Assembly: GCF_900766305.1 (NCBI RefSeq)
Contig: NZ_CAAFUZ010000024.1
Location: forward strand, 1-49,827
Direction of reading: 5' to 3'
Length of the DNA: 49,827 nt
Source of the DNA: an uncultured Gemella sp.
GTDB lineage: Bacteria > Bacillota > Bacilli > Staphylococcales > Gemellaceae
Shown: positions 9,468 through 17,056 of the stretch, in pieces
How the letters are laid out: each line of letters opens with the position of its first letter
How positions within the stretch are numbered: the first letter of the stretch is position 1
Position numbers and translations under genes: made by a program
Notes under the pieces: generated by a model
The model's input: only the letters and a program-made list of their open reading frames with translations
What the model was told of the DNA's origin: nothing
Database searches by the model: none

Positions 9468-10367
9468 ATGAAAAGAATAGTTATAAGCTTTTTTGTAATA
9501 TTCCTTTCCGTATTATTATTTGTTGTACTTCCTTTAGTTTTGAAGAATAAACAAGAAGAGTATATAGATTTTTCTGAAGTAACAGAAACAGTTGATAATA
9601 GTGCGAAGGATGATGAAACTTTAAGAATTGGATTGATTTCCGTAACTGGTGATAATAAGAGTTATATTTTAGAAAAAGAATTAGCTAATTATATCGGAGA
9701 GAAATTAAATAAAAAAGTAAAATTAATACAGAAAAAAAGTTATAGAGATATAAATGTATTATTAAAGAATAACAAGATAGATGTAGCATTCTTATCTACG
9801 GGAGCATATTCGTTATATGAAGATAAAGATTCATTAGAACTTTTAGCTAGACCTAATAGGGGGAAAACATATTATCATCCTATAGTCATTACGAAAAAGG
9901 ATTCTAATATAAATACTATCGATGATCTAAGAGGTAAGAGTTTTGCATTTGTTGATACTTATAGTTATTCAGGATATTTAGCGATGAATGACTATTTGAA
10001 AAAAATGGGCGTGTCAGTAAATAAATTTTTTAGTAACAGTTATTTTACTCATAGTCACGAAGAATCGATAAATCAAGTGGTTAATGGGACTGTTAAGGCA
10101 GCAATAGTTGATGACTGGGCATTACAATATATTAATAATAATTTTCCCGATACTACAGTTAATATAAAAATTATTAAAACATTCCCTGAAGTAGCGACTG
10201 GTCCGGTTGTAACTCATAAAAATTACGAAGAAAAAGATAAGATTAAGCAGATATTATTATCTATAGATAATGATAATAATATAAAGAATACTTTATCACA
10301 GCTTCAGATTGAAAAATATGAAGAAACAAAAGCTAGTGATTATCCAAATTTAATAAGTGAGGATTAG
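9468..10367 (+). CDS. Membrane-anchored phosphonate/phosphate-type binding protein (HptA-like sensor component)
   Basis: A 299-residue protein with an N-terminal membrane anchor (residues about 4-25, no lipobox Cys) and an extracellular PhnD-like (PF12974) periplasmic-binding fold: LRIGLISVTGDNKSYILEKE, FLSTGAYSLYE, LRGKSFAFVDTYSYSGYLA, AAIVDDWALQYI. ATG 9468 is preferred; a TTG three codons upstream lies too close to TTAGAGG (9451-9457). The kinase gene begins 3 bases after its stop and a response regulator follows, with uhpT convergent downstream. This resembles Staphylococcus aureus HptA, which senses glucose-6-phosphate for HptS/HptR control of uhpT. The ligand is inferred from context. 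Confidence 0.72.
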   Translation: MKRIVISFFVIFLSVLLFVVLPLVLKNKQEEYIDFSEVTETVDNSAKDDETLRIGLISVTGDNKSYILEKELANYIGEKLNKKVKLIQKKSYRDINVLLKNNKIDVAFLSTGAYSLYEDKDSLELLARPNRGKTYYHPIVITKKDSNINTIDDLRGKSFAFVDTYSYSGYLAMNDYLKKMGVSVNKFFSNSYFTHSHEESINQVVNGTVKAAIVDDWALQYINNNFPDTTVNIKIIKTFPEVATGPVVTHKNYEEKDKIKQILLSIDNDNNIKNTLSQLQIEKYEETKASDYPNLISED

Positions 10368-10370
10368 CAT

Positions 10371-11756
10371 ATGGCGAAGTTAAAGATAAAAAATAAGATT
10401 ATTATATTTTTCATTGTAATTTATACAATATATCTAAGTGTGATTTTAGCGTATACCTATGTTAATAATAAAGATATATTAGAAAGTGCCCTAAAAGATA
10501 GAATTACGCAGACTTACTATCAACTTTCAGGTAATATTTCGGAAAATATAAAAACGGAAAATACTTATGAGATACATCAGAAGATACATAGTGCTTCGCT
10601 AAATAGTGAAGTAGCCTATATTATAGTTTATGATAATGAGAAAAATATTTTAGGTAAAACATTAAAAGAAGTTCCTCAAAAAATAGTTACATTTAATGAC
10701 GATCAATTAAACAACTTTAAAAAATATGAAAGTTCAAGAGGTCAACTCTTAGAATATATTTCACCTATTGATGATGTTAATATCGGTTATATAAGGGTAG
10801 GTTTTTATACTAAAGATATATATATGAAAACATATAGTCAGTTCTTAAGAATATTGATTCTGAATATGATAGTATTTGTGATGTTATTGGTTATTGCATA
10901 CTATGTTTCAAAATTAATAGAAAGACCAGTACAAGATTTGACATCGGTAACCGATGAAATTATTCGAGAAGGCGATTATAGAACCAAAATCGAAAAAGAT
11001 AATTACAGCCGTGATTTCCATGTTCTTGTAAGTTCAATAAATGAAATGGTCGAGAATAACAAGAAAAATAAAAAATTAAATAACTATTTATTGAATAAAA
11101 TATTCAGAATTCAAGAAGAAGAGAAGAAGATGCTTTCAAGAGAACTACATGATGAGGTAAGTCAATCTCTAGCTAGTTTACTGTTTCTTATAAGTAATTT
11201 AGTGGACAAAGAAAGTGATGAAAAGAAAAAAGAACGACTATTGTTAATCCAATCTGAAATAGAATGTAGTTTAAGTAATATTAGAAACATAGCTGTTAAC
11301 TTAAGACCTCCAAGTGCAGAACTAAGCTTAGGAGAAGTAATAAGTAAGTATGTAGAAGATTATAAGGATTTATATGGAATAGATGTTGATTTTTACACAA
11401 ATTATGAAGGAAGTAAAAATAATAATTTTGACATTACTCTTTATAGAATTGTCCAAGAATCGCTTTCCAATATTAAACGTCATTCGGGTGCAACAGAAGT
11501 TCAGATAAAATTATATGAGAATACAGATTATATTATTCTTACTATTGCTGATAATGGAGTAGGATTAACTAAAGAAAGAGTCGAACATGCAAAAAAAGAA
11601 GGACGTTTGGGAATTTATGGAATACAAGAGAGAATCTTTGATTTCTCTGGAGAATTTAAGCTATTAAAAAATGATAAATATTCTACAATCCTAATGTGTA
11701 AATTTAAAACAGAAATGTTAATAGAGGAGAAAACTGATGAAAATATTATTAATTGA
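10371..11756 (+). CDS. Sensor histidine kinase, HisKA_3 (NarX/UhpB-like) type
   Basis: A 461-residue membrane kinase: TM1 about residues 10-30, extracellular sensor region to about 155, TM2 about 158-178, HAMP-like linker 180-235, then a HisKA_3 dimerisation domain with phospho-acceptor His260 in SRELHDEVSQSL. The HATPase_c domain shows the N box (RIVQESLSNIKRH) and G boxes (DNGVGL, GRLGIYGIQER). It presumably receives the signal from the binding protein encoded just upstream and phosphorylates the regulator whose gene it overlaps by 20 bases. The domain is of the NarX/DegS/UhpB class, not the LytS class of staphylococcal HptS. Confidence 0.85.
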   Translation: MAKLKIKNKIIIFFIVIYTIYLSVILAYTYVNNKDILESALKDRITQTYYQLSGNISENIKTENTYEIHQKIHSASLNSEVAYIIVYDNEKNILGKTLKEVPQKIVTFNDDQLNNFKKYESSRGQLLEYISPIDDVNIGYIRVGFYTKDIYMKTYSQFLRILILNMIVFVMLLVIAYYVSKLIERPVQDLTSVTDEIIREGDYRTKIEKDNYSRDFHVLVSSINEMVENNKKNKKLNNYLLNKIFRIQEEEKKMLSRELHDEVSQSLASLLFLISNLVDKESDEKKKERLLLIQSEIECSLSNIRNIAVNLRPPSAELSLGEVISKYVEDYKDLYGIDVDFYTNYEGSKNNNFDITLYRIVQESLSNIKRHSGATEVQIKLYENTDYIILTIADNGVGLTKERVEHAKKEGRLGIYGIQERIFDFSGEFKLLKNDKYSTILMCKFKTEMLIEEKTDENIIN

Positions 11757-12354
11757 TGATCATAAATTGATAAAGATAGGTATCAAGGTTCTATTGGAAG
11801 ACAATAAAGACGTCGATGTTATAGATGATTGTTCAAGTAAAAAAGAATTTTTAGAAAAGATTGACAATGAGGCTTATGATCTTTTCATTTGTGATATTTC
11901 ATTACCAGATGGAAGTGGTTATGATATATTAGAAATAATAAAAGAGAGAAAGATAAAAACTAAAATAATTATCTTGAGTATGCATGAAGATAAGTCGTAT
12001 ATTAAAAAAGCATTTAAATTAGGAGCTTCAGGATATGTTACTAAGAGTACAGCTCATGAAGAGATACTTCAAGCTATAGATAAGGTAATGGTGAAAAATG
12101 AAATTTATTTAAATGAAAAATACGCAACAATTTTCTATGAATTATTCAAGGAAGACAAAGAAATAGAACTTAGTGAAAGAGAAAAAGAAGTAGGAAGATA
12201 TATCGTAGAAGGATATACACTTACTGATATAGGAGAAAAGCTGTTCTTAAGTGTTAAGACAGTAGATACATATAAAAAACGTCTGATGGAAAAAACTAAT
12301 ACGAAAAAAAGAAGTGAATTAGTTGAATATCTAAAATCTAACTTAATCTTATAG
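11737..12354 (+). CDS. LuxR/NarL-family response regulator (UhpA-like)
   Basis: A 205-residue regulator: receiver with acidic pair IDDH, phosphorylatable Asp53 in ICDISLPDGSG and Lys in YVTKS; C-terminal LuxR HTH from about residue 140 (ELSEREKEVGRYIVEGY, then LFLSVKTVDTYKKRL). RBS GAGGAGA lies within the kinase gene. The most likely target is uhpT, convergent downstream, whose promoter carries a palindrome at 13909-13918. That target is inference from position and from Uhp/Hpt systems. Confidence 0.85.
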   Translation: MKILLIDDHKLIKIGIKVLLEDNKDVDVIDDCSSKKEFLEKIDNEAYDLFICDISLPDGSGYDILEIIKERKIKTKIIILSMHEDKSYIKKAFKLGASGYVTKSTAHEEILQAIDKVMVKNEIYLNEKYATIFYELFKEDKEIELSEREKEVGRYIVEGYTLTDIGEKLFLSVKTVDTYKKRLMEKTNTKKRSELVEYLKSNLIL

Positions 12355-12357
12355 TAA

Positions 12358-12409
12358 AGTAATTAATACAGGACATGGAAGTATGCCAGTCCTGTATTTA
12401 ATTACTTTT
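12358..12409 (+). terminator. Terminator of the sensor-regulator operon
   Basis: Long stem AGTAATTAATACAGGAC / GTCCTGTATTTAATTACT (one bulge), 13-base loop, followed by TTTTG. Confidence 0.8.
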
Positions 12410-12424
12410 GATATTAATTCTAAT

Positions 12425-12483
12425 AAAAACATCTCTATCAATTTAAGGAGGATCAATGATCTTAGTTGATAGAGATGTTTTTT
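12425..12483 (-). terminator. Terminator of uhpT
   Basis: Stem AAACATCTCTATCAA / TTGATAGAGATGTTT with a loop of about 25 bases. A-runs at 12425 give T-runs on the minus strand just past the uhpT stop codon, and T's on the plus strand make it bidirectional. Confidence 0.75.
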
Positions 12484-12486
12484 ATA

Positions 12487-13824
12487 TTAGTTTTCTAATT
12501 GTTTAGATGTTTTCTTGAATAATGTTAATGCGATGAATACGAATGCTAGTACACAAGAAATGATTAATGCGTAGAAACCTCCGTTCCATCCGAACACGTC
12601 AACAAGTTTACCCATTACATAACCAGCACTTGCTGATCCAAGTAGGTAACCGAATAGTCCAGTAAGACCAGTAGCTGTACCTGTAGCAACACGTGGAACT
12701 AAGTCCGCTGCTTGAAGACCGATCATCATAACAGGTCCGTAGATTAAGAATCCGATAGCTACTAGACAGATGTTATCGATAAGTGGGTTACCTGGAGGGT
12801 TTTTCCAGTAAATGAATACTGCAACAAGTACTCCTGTTAAGAATAATAACATTGGAGGAGCACGGTGTCCTTTGAACACTTTGTCACTTAAGTAACCACT
12901 AGATAACATACCGAAGATACCAGCATATTCATATAGGAAGTAAGCCCAGCTTTGTTTGTCAACAGAGAAGTGTTTTACTTCTTTTAAGTATGTTGGAGCC
13001 CAGTCGATGATTCCGTAACGTACGAAGTATACGAATACGTTAGCAACTGCGATAGCCCATAGGAATTTGTTGTTGATGATGTATTTAAAGAAGATATCTT
13101 TTGCTGATAATGTGTGAGCAGATTCTACTTTTTCTACAATTTTTTCACCTTTCCATTCATCTACAGGTGGTAAACCTTCAGATTCTGGAGTATCTTTCAT
13201 TAGGTAGAACATGATAATTGCTAAGATAATAGCAATAGTCGCTGGTAAGTAGAATAATGATTGCCAAGCACCAAAAACAGAAAGTCCTACAAGTGCAAGA
13301 GGCCCGATTAATCCACCACCAAGGTTGTGAGAAACGTTCCACCAGCTCCACCAGGCACCACGTTCAGAAGCTGAGAACCAGTTAGTCATTGTTTTGGCAC
13401 CAGGTGGGTAACCCATACCTTGGAACCATCCATTAAGTGCTGATAAGAAAATCATTAGTGTTAATGAAGATAGCACTGCAGGAACAAGACCAAAAATTAA
13501 GCTGACAGCAGCAGAAGCAACTAAACCAATAGTAATAAAGTACTTAGGATTACTTCTGTCTGAAACGTTCCCCATGATGAATTTACTGAAACCATAAGCT
13601 AATGATAGAGCAAGTGAAACTTTCCCTAAGTCAGCTTTAGAGTAACCGTATTGGTCAATTAAATAAGGGATAGCAAGTGAGAAGTTTTTTCTAATTAGAT
13701 AGTACGCTGCGTATCCAATGAATACCCCTGAGAATACTTGCCATCGAAGTCTTTTGTATTCAGCATCTGTACGAGCACTGTCGATTCTCGGTTTAGGCGC
13801 TGAAGCTTTTAAAAATGAGAACAT
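12487..13824 (-). CDS. uhpT: Hexose-phosphate antiporter (UhpT/GlpT family MFS)
   Basis: A 445-residue organophosphate:phosphate antiporter of the major facilitator superfamily with 12 predicted helices. Family signatures: YAAYYLIRKNFSLAIPYL in helix 1, GWFQGMGYPPGAKTMTNWFS, GAWWSWWNVSHNLGGG, and YKWK-like loop residues after IIDWAPTYL. These distinguish UhpT/GlpT/UhpC from other MFS proteins. It would import glucose-6-phosphate or related sugars in exchange for phosphate. RBS AAGGAGG precedes the ATG. The adjacent sensor-regulator operon supports hexose phosphate rather than glycerol-3-phosphate; the exact substrate is not decidable here. Confidence 0.85.
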   Translation of the reverse strand: MFSFLKASAPKPRIDSARTDAEYKRLRWQVFSGVFIGYAAYYLIRKNFSLAIPYLIDQYGYSKADLGKVSLALSLAYGFSKFIMGNVSDRSNPKYFITIGLVASAAVSLIFGLVPAVLSSLTLMIFLSALNGWFQGMGYPPGAKTMTNWFSASERGAWWSWWNVSHNLGGGLIGPLALVGLSVFGAWQSLFYLPATIAIILAIIMFYLMKDTPESEGLPPVDEWKGEKIVEKVESAHTLSAKDIFFKYIINNKFLWAIAVANVFVYFVRYGIIDWAPTYLKEVKHFSVDKQSWAYFLYEYAGIFGMLSSGYLSDKVFKGHRAPPMLLFLTGVLVAVFIYWKNPPGNPLIDNICLVAIGFLIYGPVMMIGLQAADLVPRVATGTATGLTGLFGYLLGSASAGYVMGKLVDVFGWNGGFYALIISCVLAFVFIALTLFKKTSKQLEN

Positions 13825-13902
13825 TTTAAATTCCTCCTTAACTTCAATTATGTATAATATTAAATTAAAATAGTTTTTATTTATTATAAAACCTTTTGTT
13901 TA

Positions 13903-13923
13903 GAAGTTTTGACGTCAATCTTC
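13903..13923 (-). promoter_or_regulatory. Candidate activator site of uhpT
   Basis: The perfect palindrome TTGACGTCAA (13909-13918) is flanked by GAAG and CTTC. On the minus strand it sits where the -35 of the uhpT promoter should be, relative to the TATAAT at 13888-13883, and no good -35 hexamer exists. That is the usual layout for an activator-dependent promoter. Confidence 0.5.
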
Positions 13924-13982
13924 TAGTTATAAATTTTTTACTTATTTAAAGTATTTAACTTATAAAATTATTATATAAGACT

Positions 13983-13996
13983 AGAAAACGTTTGTA
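13983..13996. promoter_or_regulatory. cre-like site (CcpA candidate)
   Basis: AGAAAACGTTTGTA resembles the catabolite-responsive element TGWNANCGNTNWCA with a few mismatches. It is located about 100 bases upstream of the uhpT promoter. Assignment rests on the consensus only. Confidence 0.35.
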
Positions 13997-14075
13997 AATA
14001 ATATTGCATTAAGTTTTTTTCTTTTAGAAAATACCTTACATTTTTTGTAGGAAAATTTCTTACAAAATCAAACGA

Positions 14076-14132
14076 TTGACAAGTCAACTATAGTATGGTA
14101 AGATTACTTATATGTAATAATTGACAAGTCAA
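14076..14132 (+). promoter_or_regulatory. MarR operon promoter with two identical operators
   Basis: TTGACA (14076-14081), 17 bases, TAAGAT (14099-14104). The perfect 12-base palindrome TTGACAAGTCAA occurs twice: at 14076-14087, embedding the -35, and at 14121-14132, just after the expected start. This placement suits autorepression by the encoded MarR protein. Confidence 0.75.
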
Positions 14133-14150
14133 TTGATAAAGGAGGAAAAT

Positions 14151-14564
14151 ATGGATGTGAAAGAATGTGTAAAATTATTGCACGATATAAAAATATTAGA
14201 AAGAAAAGTTGCGGATATATTTGAAAAAAAATTGGGAATTAGTTTAACCAGATTTCAAATAATTAAATATTTATATGAAGTAGAGGTTGCTACACCTAAG
14301 CAAATAGCACAAATATTAGAAATAGATGCTGCAGCTATAACAAGGCACTTAAAAAAATTAGAGGAGGGAGGGTATGTAAGAAAAAGACGTAATGAAGATA
14401 ATAATAGGGAAGTATTAGTAGAAATTACACAATTTTCTAAGAGTAAGATAGATCAGTGCGTCAAAGAAACTGATATTAGAACGTTAATTAATGAGGAGTT
14501 TACCGATGAGGATTTTAAGCAGTTGGAAATTCTTCTAAATAAATTTAATGATAATTTAATATAA
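14151..14564 (+). CDS. MarR family transcriptional regulator
   Basis: A 137-residue winged-helix regulator: recognition region TPKQIAQILEIDAAAITRHLKKLEEGGYVRKRR and wing NNREVLVEIT, as in MarR/SlyA. The start is ATG 14151 after AAAGGAGG; a longer in-frame reading from TTG 14121 would run through the operator and RBS. It is the first gene of a three-gene operon with a DUF1304 protein and an NAD(P)-binding protein, spacing 14 and 12 bases. The doubled operator palindrome upstream suggests it represses its own operon. The ligand is unknown. Confidence 0.88.
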   Translation: MDVKECVKLLHDIKILERKVADIFEKKLGISLTRFQIIKYLYEVEVATPKQIAQILEIDAAAITRHLKKLEEGGYVRKRRNEDNNREVLVEITQFSKSKIDQCVKETDIRTLINEEFTDEDFKQLEILLNKFNDNLI

Positions 14565-14578
14565 GAGAGGTATAAAGG

Positions 14579-14938
14579 ATGAGTATATTAACAACAATTT
14601 TAACAGTATTAGTAGCACTATTATTTTTCTATATTATGTATTTAGAAACTTTTGCTACAGATTCTGATAGTACAAGTAGAGTATTTAATATTGAAAAAGA
14701 GGAATTACAAAGACCTAATCTAAACACGTTATTTAAGAATCAAGGTATTTATAATGGTTTAATTGGAGTTGGACTGTTGTATGGAACATTCTTATCAAAG
14801 AATCCTAAAGAAATCGTAGGAATGTTATTAATCTATATTATTCTTGTTGCAATCTATGGTGGATTAACAAGCGACAAAAAAATAATTTTAAAACAAGGTG
14901 GTTTACCAATTTTGGCTTTAATTTCATTATTATTCTAA
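14579..14938 (+). CDS. DUF1304 family membrane protein
   Basis: A 119-residue protein with four hydrophobic helices and the DUF1304 pattern: LETFATDSDSTSRVF after helix 1, then LFKNQGIYNGLIGVGLLYG and a C-terminal KQGGLPILALISLLF. The function of the family is unknown. Members often sit beside MarR regulators, as here. It begins 14 bases after marR with GAGAGG as RBS. Confidence 0.8.
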   Translation: MSILTTILTVLVALLFFYIMYLETFATDSDSTSRVFNIEKEELQRPNLNTLFKNQGIYNGLIGVGLLYGTFLSKNPKEIVGMLLIYIILVAIYGGLTSDKKIILKQGGLPILALISLLF

Positions 14939-14950
14939 GGTGGAATTAAT

Positions 14951-15595
14951 ATGGAAAATACTGCAGTAATAATAGGTGCAACAGGCGCCGTGGGTAAAGA
15001 GATTTTAAAAGAAATATCAGGCGGTGATTTCTACGAGAGAATTTATGTTCTTGGTAGAAACTCTATATCAAAATTACCAGAAGATAGTAGATTAACTAAG
15101 ATAGTAATAGACTTTGAAAATATGAGATTTGATACAAGTATTTTAGATGATGCAGATGTCTTTGCAGCTCTTGGAACAACAATAAAAATCGCAGGTTCAA
15201 AAGAAAATCAGAGAAAGATTGATGTTGATTATACCGTAAATTTCGCAAAACTTTGTGAAGGAAAAGTAAGAAGTTTTAATGTTGTCTCAGCAATAGGAGC
15301 TAATAGCAAGTCGAAAAGTTTCTATAATTCACTAAAAGGTGAACTAGAGGATAAATTAAAAGAGATAAATCTTGGAATGCTTAGAATTTTTCAACCATCA
15401 CTTCTTATCAGTAAACGTGATGATAAGAGGTTTCTAGAAGAATTATTTATAAAAATTTCTCCAATATTCCAAATTTTACTGAGAGGTAAAGCGAAAAAAT
15501 ATAGTCCTATAGAGACTAGTCTATTAGGAAAAGAAATGGTCCGATTTGCAGTAGACTATAAAGATAGAGGGACATATACTTATAATGATTTTTAG
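14951..15595 (+). CDS. NAD(P)-binding Rossmann protein (HTATIP2/YbjT-like atypical SDR)
   Basis: A 214-residue protein beginning with a Rossmann nucleotide motif, VIIGATGAVGKEILKEI (GxxGxxG). It then has FAALGTTIKIAGSKENQRKIDVDYTVNFAKLC and VVSAIGANSKSKSFYNSLKGELEDKL, the latter with the YxxxK-like SFYNSLKG typical of HTATIP2-like and YbjT-like atypical SDRs. Substrate unknown. It ends the MarR operon; a reductase controlled by MarR suggests a stress or electrophile response, which is inference. Confidence 0.75.
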   Translation: MENTAVIIGATGAVGKEILKEISGGDFYERIYVLGRNSISKLPEDSRLTKIVIDFENMRFDTSILDDADVFAALGTTIKIAGSKENQRKIDVDYTVNFAKLCEGKVRSFNVVSAIGANSKSKSFYNSLKGELEDKLKEINLGMLRIFQPSLLISKRDDKRFLEELFIKISPIFQILLRGKAKKYSPIETSLLGKEMVRFAVDYKDRGTYTYNDF

Positions 15596-15715
15596 AATTG
15601 TTGAGTTTAAAGTCTAAAGATTTTTTAAGAAGGTAATATAAGAATTCATGGATACAATGATTTATTGATATATTAATTTGCTTTAAACTAGCTTTTGATA
15701 TTTGATAAAGTTTGT

Positions 15716-15773
15716 AGGGAGTGACTTAAAAAATGATTTCTTTGAAATCATGATTTTTGAGTCGCTCCCTTTT
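15716..15773. repeat. Dispersed hairpin repeat, copy 1 (terminator-like)
   Basis: Imperfect stem AGGGAGTGACTTAAAAAAT / TTTTTGAGTCGCTCCCTTTT with an inner ATGATTTC / GAAATCAT stem. It lies 120 bases after the Rossmann gene and can end its transcript. Related hairpins are at 20588-20650 and 45467-45526. Confidence 0.65.
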
Positions 15774-15825
15774 AATTAATTAGAATTTTAAACGGATTTT
15801 ATTTGTTTTATATAGTAAAAAGTTT

Positions 15826-15852
15826 TATAATAAAGATAGGAAAACGTTTTTA
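15826..15852 (+). promoter_or_regulatory. Cupin gene promoter with cre-like site
   Basis: A TATAAT at 15826-15831 is followed 7 bases later by GGAAAACGTTTTTA, a cre-like sequence at about the transcription start, a position expected for CcpA repression. Confidence 0.4.
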
Positions 15853-15895
15853 AAACATTGTTTGTAAGGATGAAATTAAAATAAGGAGAATTGAT

Positions 15896-16180
15896 ATGAG
15901 CGTTGGAACAATTTTTGAAGAAAAAGGTCTTTTGAAAAAACATGATAGATTTAAATTAGTAAAAAAAGTAGGGAAAAAAGGTGAGATTATAGCGAAACAC
16001 AATCATCCAGAAGCCTTGGTAGTGTTTACTTGTGTTAAAGGAAAAATACAAGTGTTTTTAAATGATGAAGAAATTCATATTGTAGAACCAGGGAAAGTTC
16101 TTCATTTTGATGGAGATAATTACATTAATGCAGAGTTTTTAGAAGATGGGGAAGTATTTGTAACTTTAATTCATAAATAA
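15896..16180 (+). CDS. Small cupin-domain protein
   Basis: A 94-residue single-domain beta-barrel protein. The first cupin motif is visible as G-x5-HNHPE (GEIIAKHNHPE) and the second as EPGKVLHFDGDN, giving possible metal ligands His, His, Glu and His. Single-domain cupins of this size bind metals or small ligands; no specific role can be assigned. It is monocistronic with RBS AAGGAG and a possible CcpA site. Confidence 0.65.
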   Translation: MSVGTIFEEKGLLKKHDRFKLVKKVGKKGEIIAKHNHPEALVVFTCVKGKIQVFLNDEEIHIVEPGKVLHFDGDNYINAEFLEDGEVFVTLIHK

Positions 16181-16242
16181 GCTTTTAGAATTATAATAAG
16201 GTGTTTGACATATAAAATTAGAATCTTCCAATTGTTTTTATA

Positions 16243-16255
16243 GCAATCTAAATTA
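16243..16255 (+). repeat. Left arm of a 13-bp inverted repeat flanking the ssb-like gene
   Basis: GCAATCTAAATTA here is the exact reverse complement of TAATTTAGATTGC at 16656-16668; the two arms bracket one gene (16277-16645). Confidence 0.55.
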
Positions 16256-16276
16256 TATTTTAAGGGAGGATATATT

Positions 16277-16645
16277 ATGTTAAATCAAGTAATATTAATA
16301 GGAAGATTAGTTAAAAAGCCTGAACTAAAAGAAAGTGATAAGAAAGTAAGCTATATTAAAGCAACATTAGCTGTTCAATCTGATTTTAAAAATAAAGATG
16401 GAAATTATGATACAGAATTTTTCGAGTTTACTACTTTTGGTAAAACTGCAGAAAATACAGCTAAATACTGTGAAAAGGGGAGCTTGCTTAATATAGTAGG
16501 AAGCTTAAATAACAATGTATATACTGACAAAAATGGAGTAAAACACTATCAAATGTCTGTAATTGCTAATAAAGTTTCTTTTTTAAGCAAAGGAACGAAA
16601 AAAGAAGAAAAAGAGTTAGAAGACGTATTTGTCTTAGGTCAATAA
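16277..16645 (+). CDS. Single-stranded DNA-binding protein, short secondary type
   Basis: A 122-residue OB-fold SSB: MLNQVILIGRLVKKPEL at the start, then FFEFTTFGKTAENTAKYCEKGSLLNIVGSL and YQMSVIANKVSFLS. It lacks the long linker and the DDDLPF-like acidic tip of housekeeping SSB, ending instead in EDVFVLGQ, so it may not dock SSB-partner enzymes. It resembles the competence-related or plasmid SSB paralogues. RBS AAGGGAGGA is strong. It is flanked by an exact 13-bp inverted repeat. Confidence 0.82.
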   Translation: MLNQVILIGRLVKKPELKESDKKVSYIKATLAVQSDFKNKDGNYDTEFFEFTTFGKTAENTAKYCEKGSLLNIVGSLNNNVYTDKNGVKHYQMSVIANKVSFLSKGTKKEEKELEDVFVLGQ

Positions 16646-16655
16646 AAATAAATAC

Positions 16656-16668
16656 TAATTTAGATTGC
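16656..16668 (+). repeat. Right arm of the 13-bp inverted repeat
   Basis: TAATTTAGATTGC, exact inverse of 16243-16255, located 10 bases after the ssb-like stop codon and just before its terminator. Confidence 0.55.
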
Positions 16669-16670
16669 AT

Positions 16671-16711
16671 AAATCTCTAACATAGGTTAAACTATGTTAG
16701 AGATTTATTTT
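16671..16711 (+). terminator. Terminator after the ssb-like gene
   Basis: Perfect 15-bp stem AAATCTCTAACATAG / CTATGTTAGAGATTT with a 6-base loop, followed by ATTTT. Confidence 0.88.
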
Positions 16712-16716
16712 CATAC

Positions 16717-16744
16717 TTGTATTTTTTTTTTTTTTTCGTATAAT
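16717..16744 (+). promoter_or_regulatory. Promoter with a 15-T homopolymer spacer
   Basis: A perfect TATAAT (16739-16744) is preceded by a run of 15 T (16722-16736). A plausible -35, TTGTAT (16717-16722), lies 16 bases upstream, so the homopolymer fills nearly the entire spacer. Slippage would change spacer length and promoter strength for the operon starting at 16790. Confidence 0.55.
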
Positions 16745-16789
16745 AATAGATAAAAAATTAAAATTTATTAACAGAAAGGAAGCGGTATT

Positions 16790-17056
16790 ATGGAAGAAAT
16801 CAAAGCAAAATATTTTAAAGAAGGAAAATTGATGACAATTCCAAAAAAAGAAAAGAATAAGATCCCTGTTCTTCAGTTAGTTTTAGAGATGTTAAAGGAA
16901 AAATCATTAGAGTTTACTGAGAAAGAATTAAATGAAGCAATTAAGGAGATTTATCCGGATTATTCACTAATTAGAAGATATCTTGTTGATTATAAGTTCT
17001 TAGAAAGAGATAATTATGGGAAAATGTATAAGATAGTAGGGGAAAAAGATGAATAA
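16790..17056 (+). CDS. DUF2087 domain protein, putative regulator
   Basis: An 88-residue protein matching DUF2087: YFKEGKLMTIPKKEKNKIPVL, then FTEKELNEAIKEIYPDYSLIRRYLVDYKFLERD and YKI. The domain resembles a small winged helix and often occurs at the C-terminus of HTH regulators; here it stands alone. It overlaps the downstream MFS gene by 8 bases and has RBS AAGGAAG. A role in controlling the exporter is inference. Confidence 0.75.
   Translation: MEEIKAKYFKEGKLMTIPKKEKNKIPVLQLVLEMLKEKSLEFTEKELNEAIKEIYPDYSLIRRYLVDYKFLERDNYGKMYKIVGEKDE

Larger units (their letters stand above)
13825..14075. other. Regulatory intergenic region between uhpT and the MarR operon
   Basis: No gene is seen. The region holds the uhpT -10 (TATAAT complementary to 13883-13888), the palindrome at 13909-13918 and a cre-like GAAAACGTTT at 13984-13993. 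The rest is AT-rich. Confidence 0.6.
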
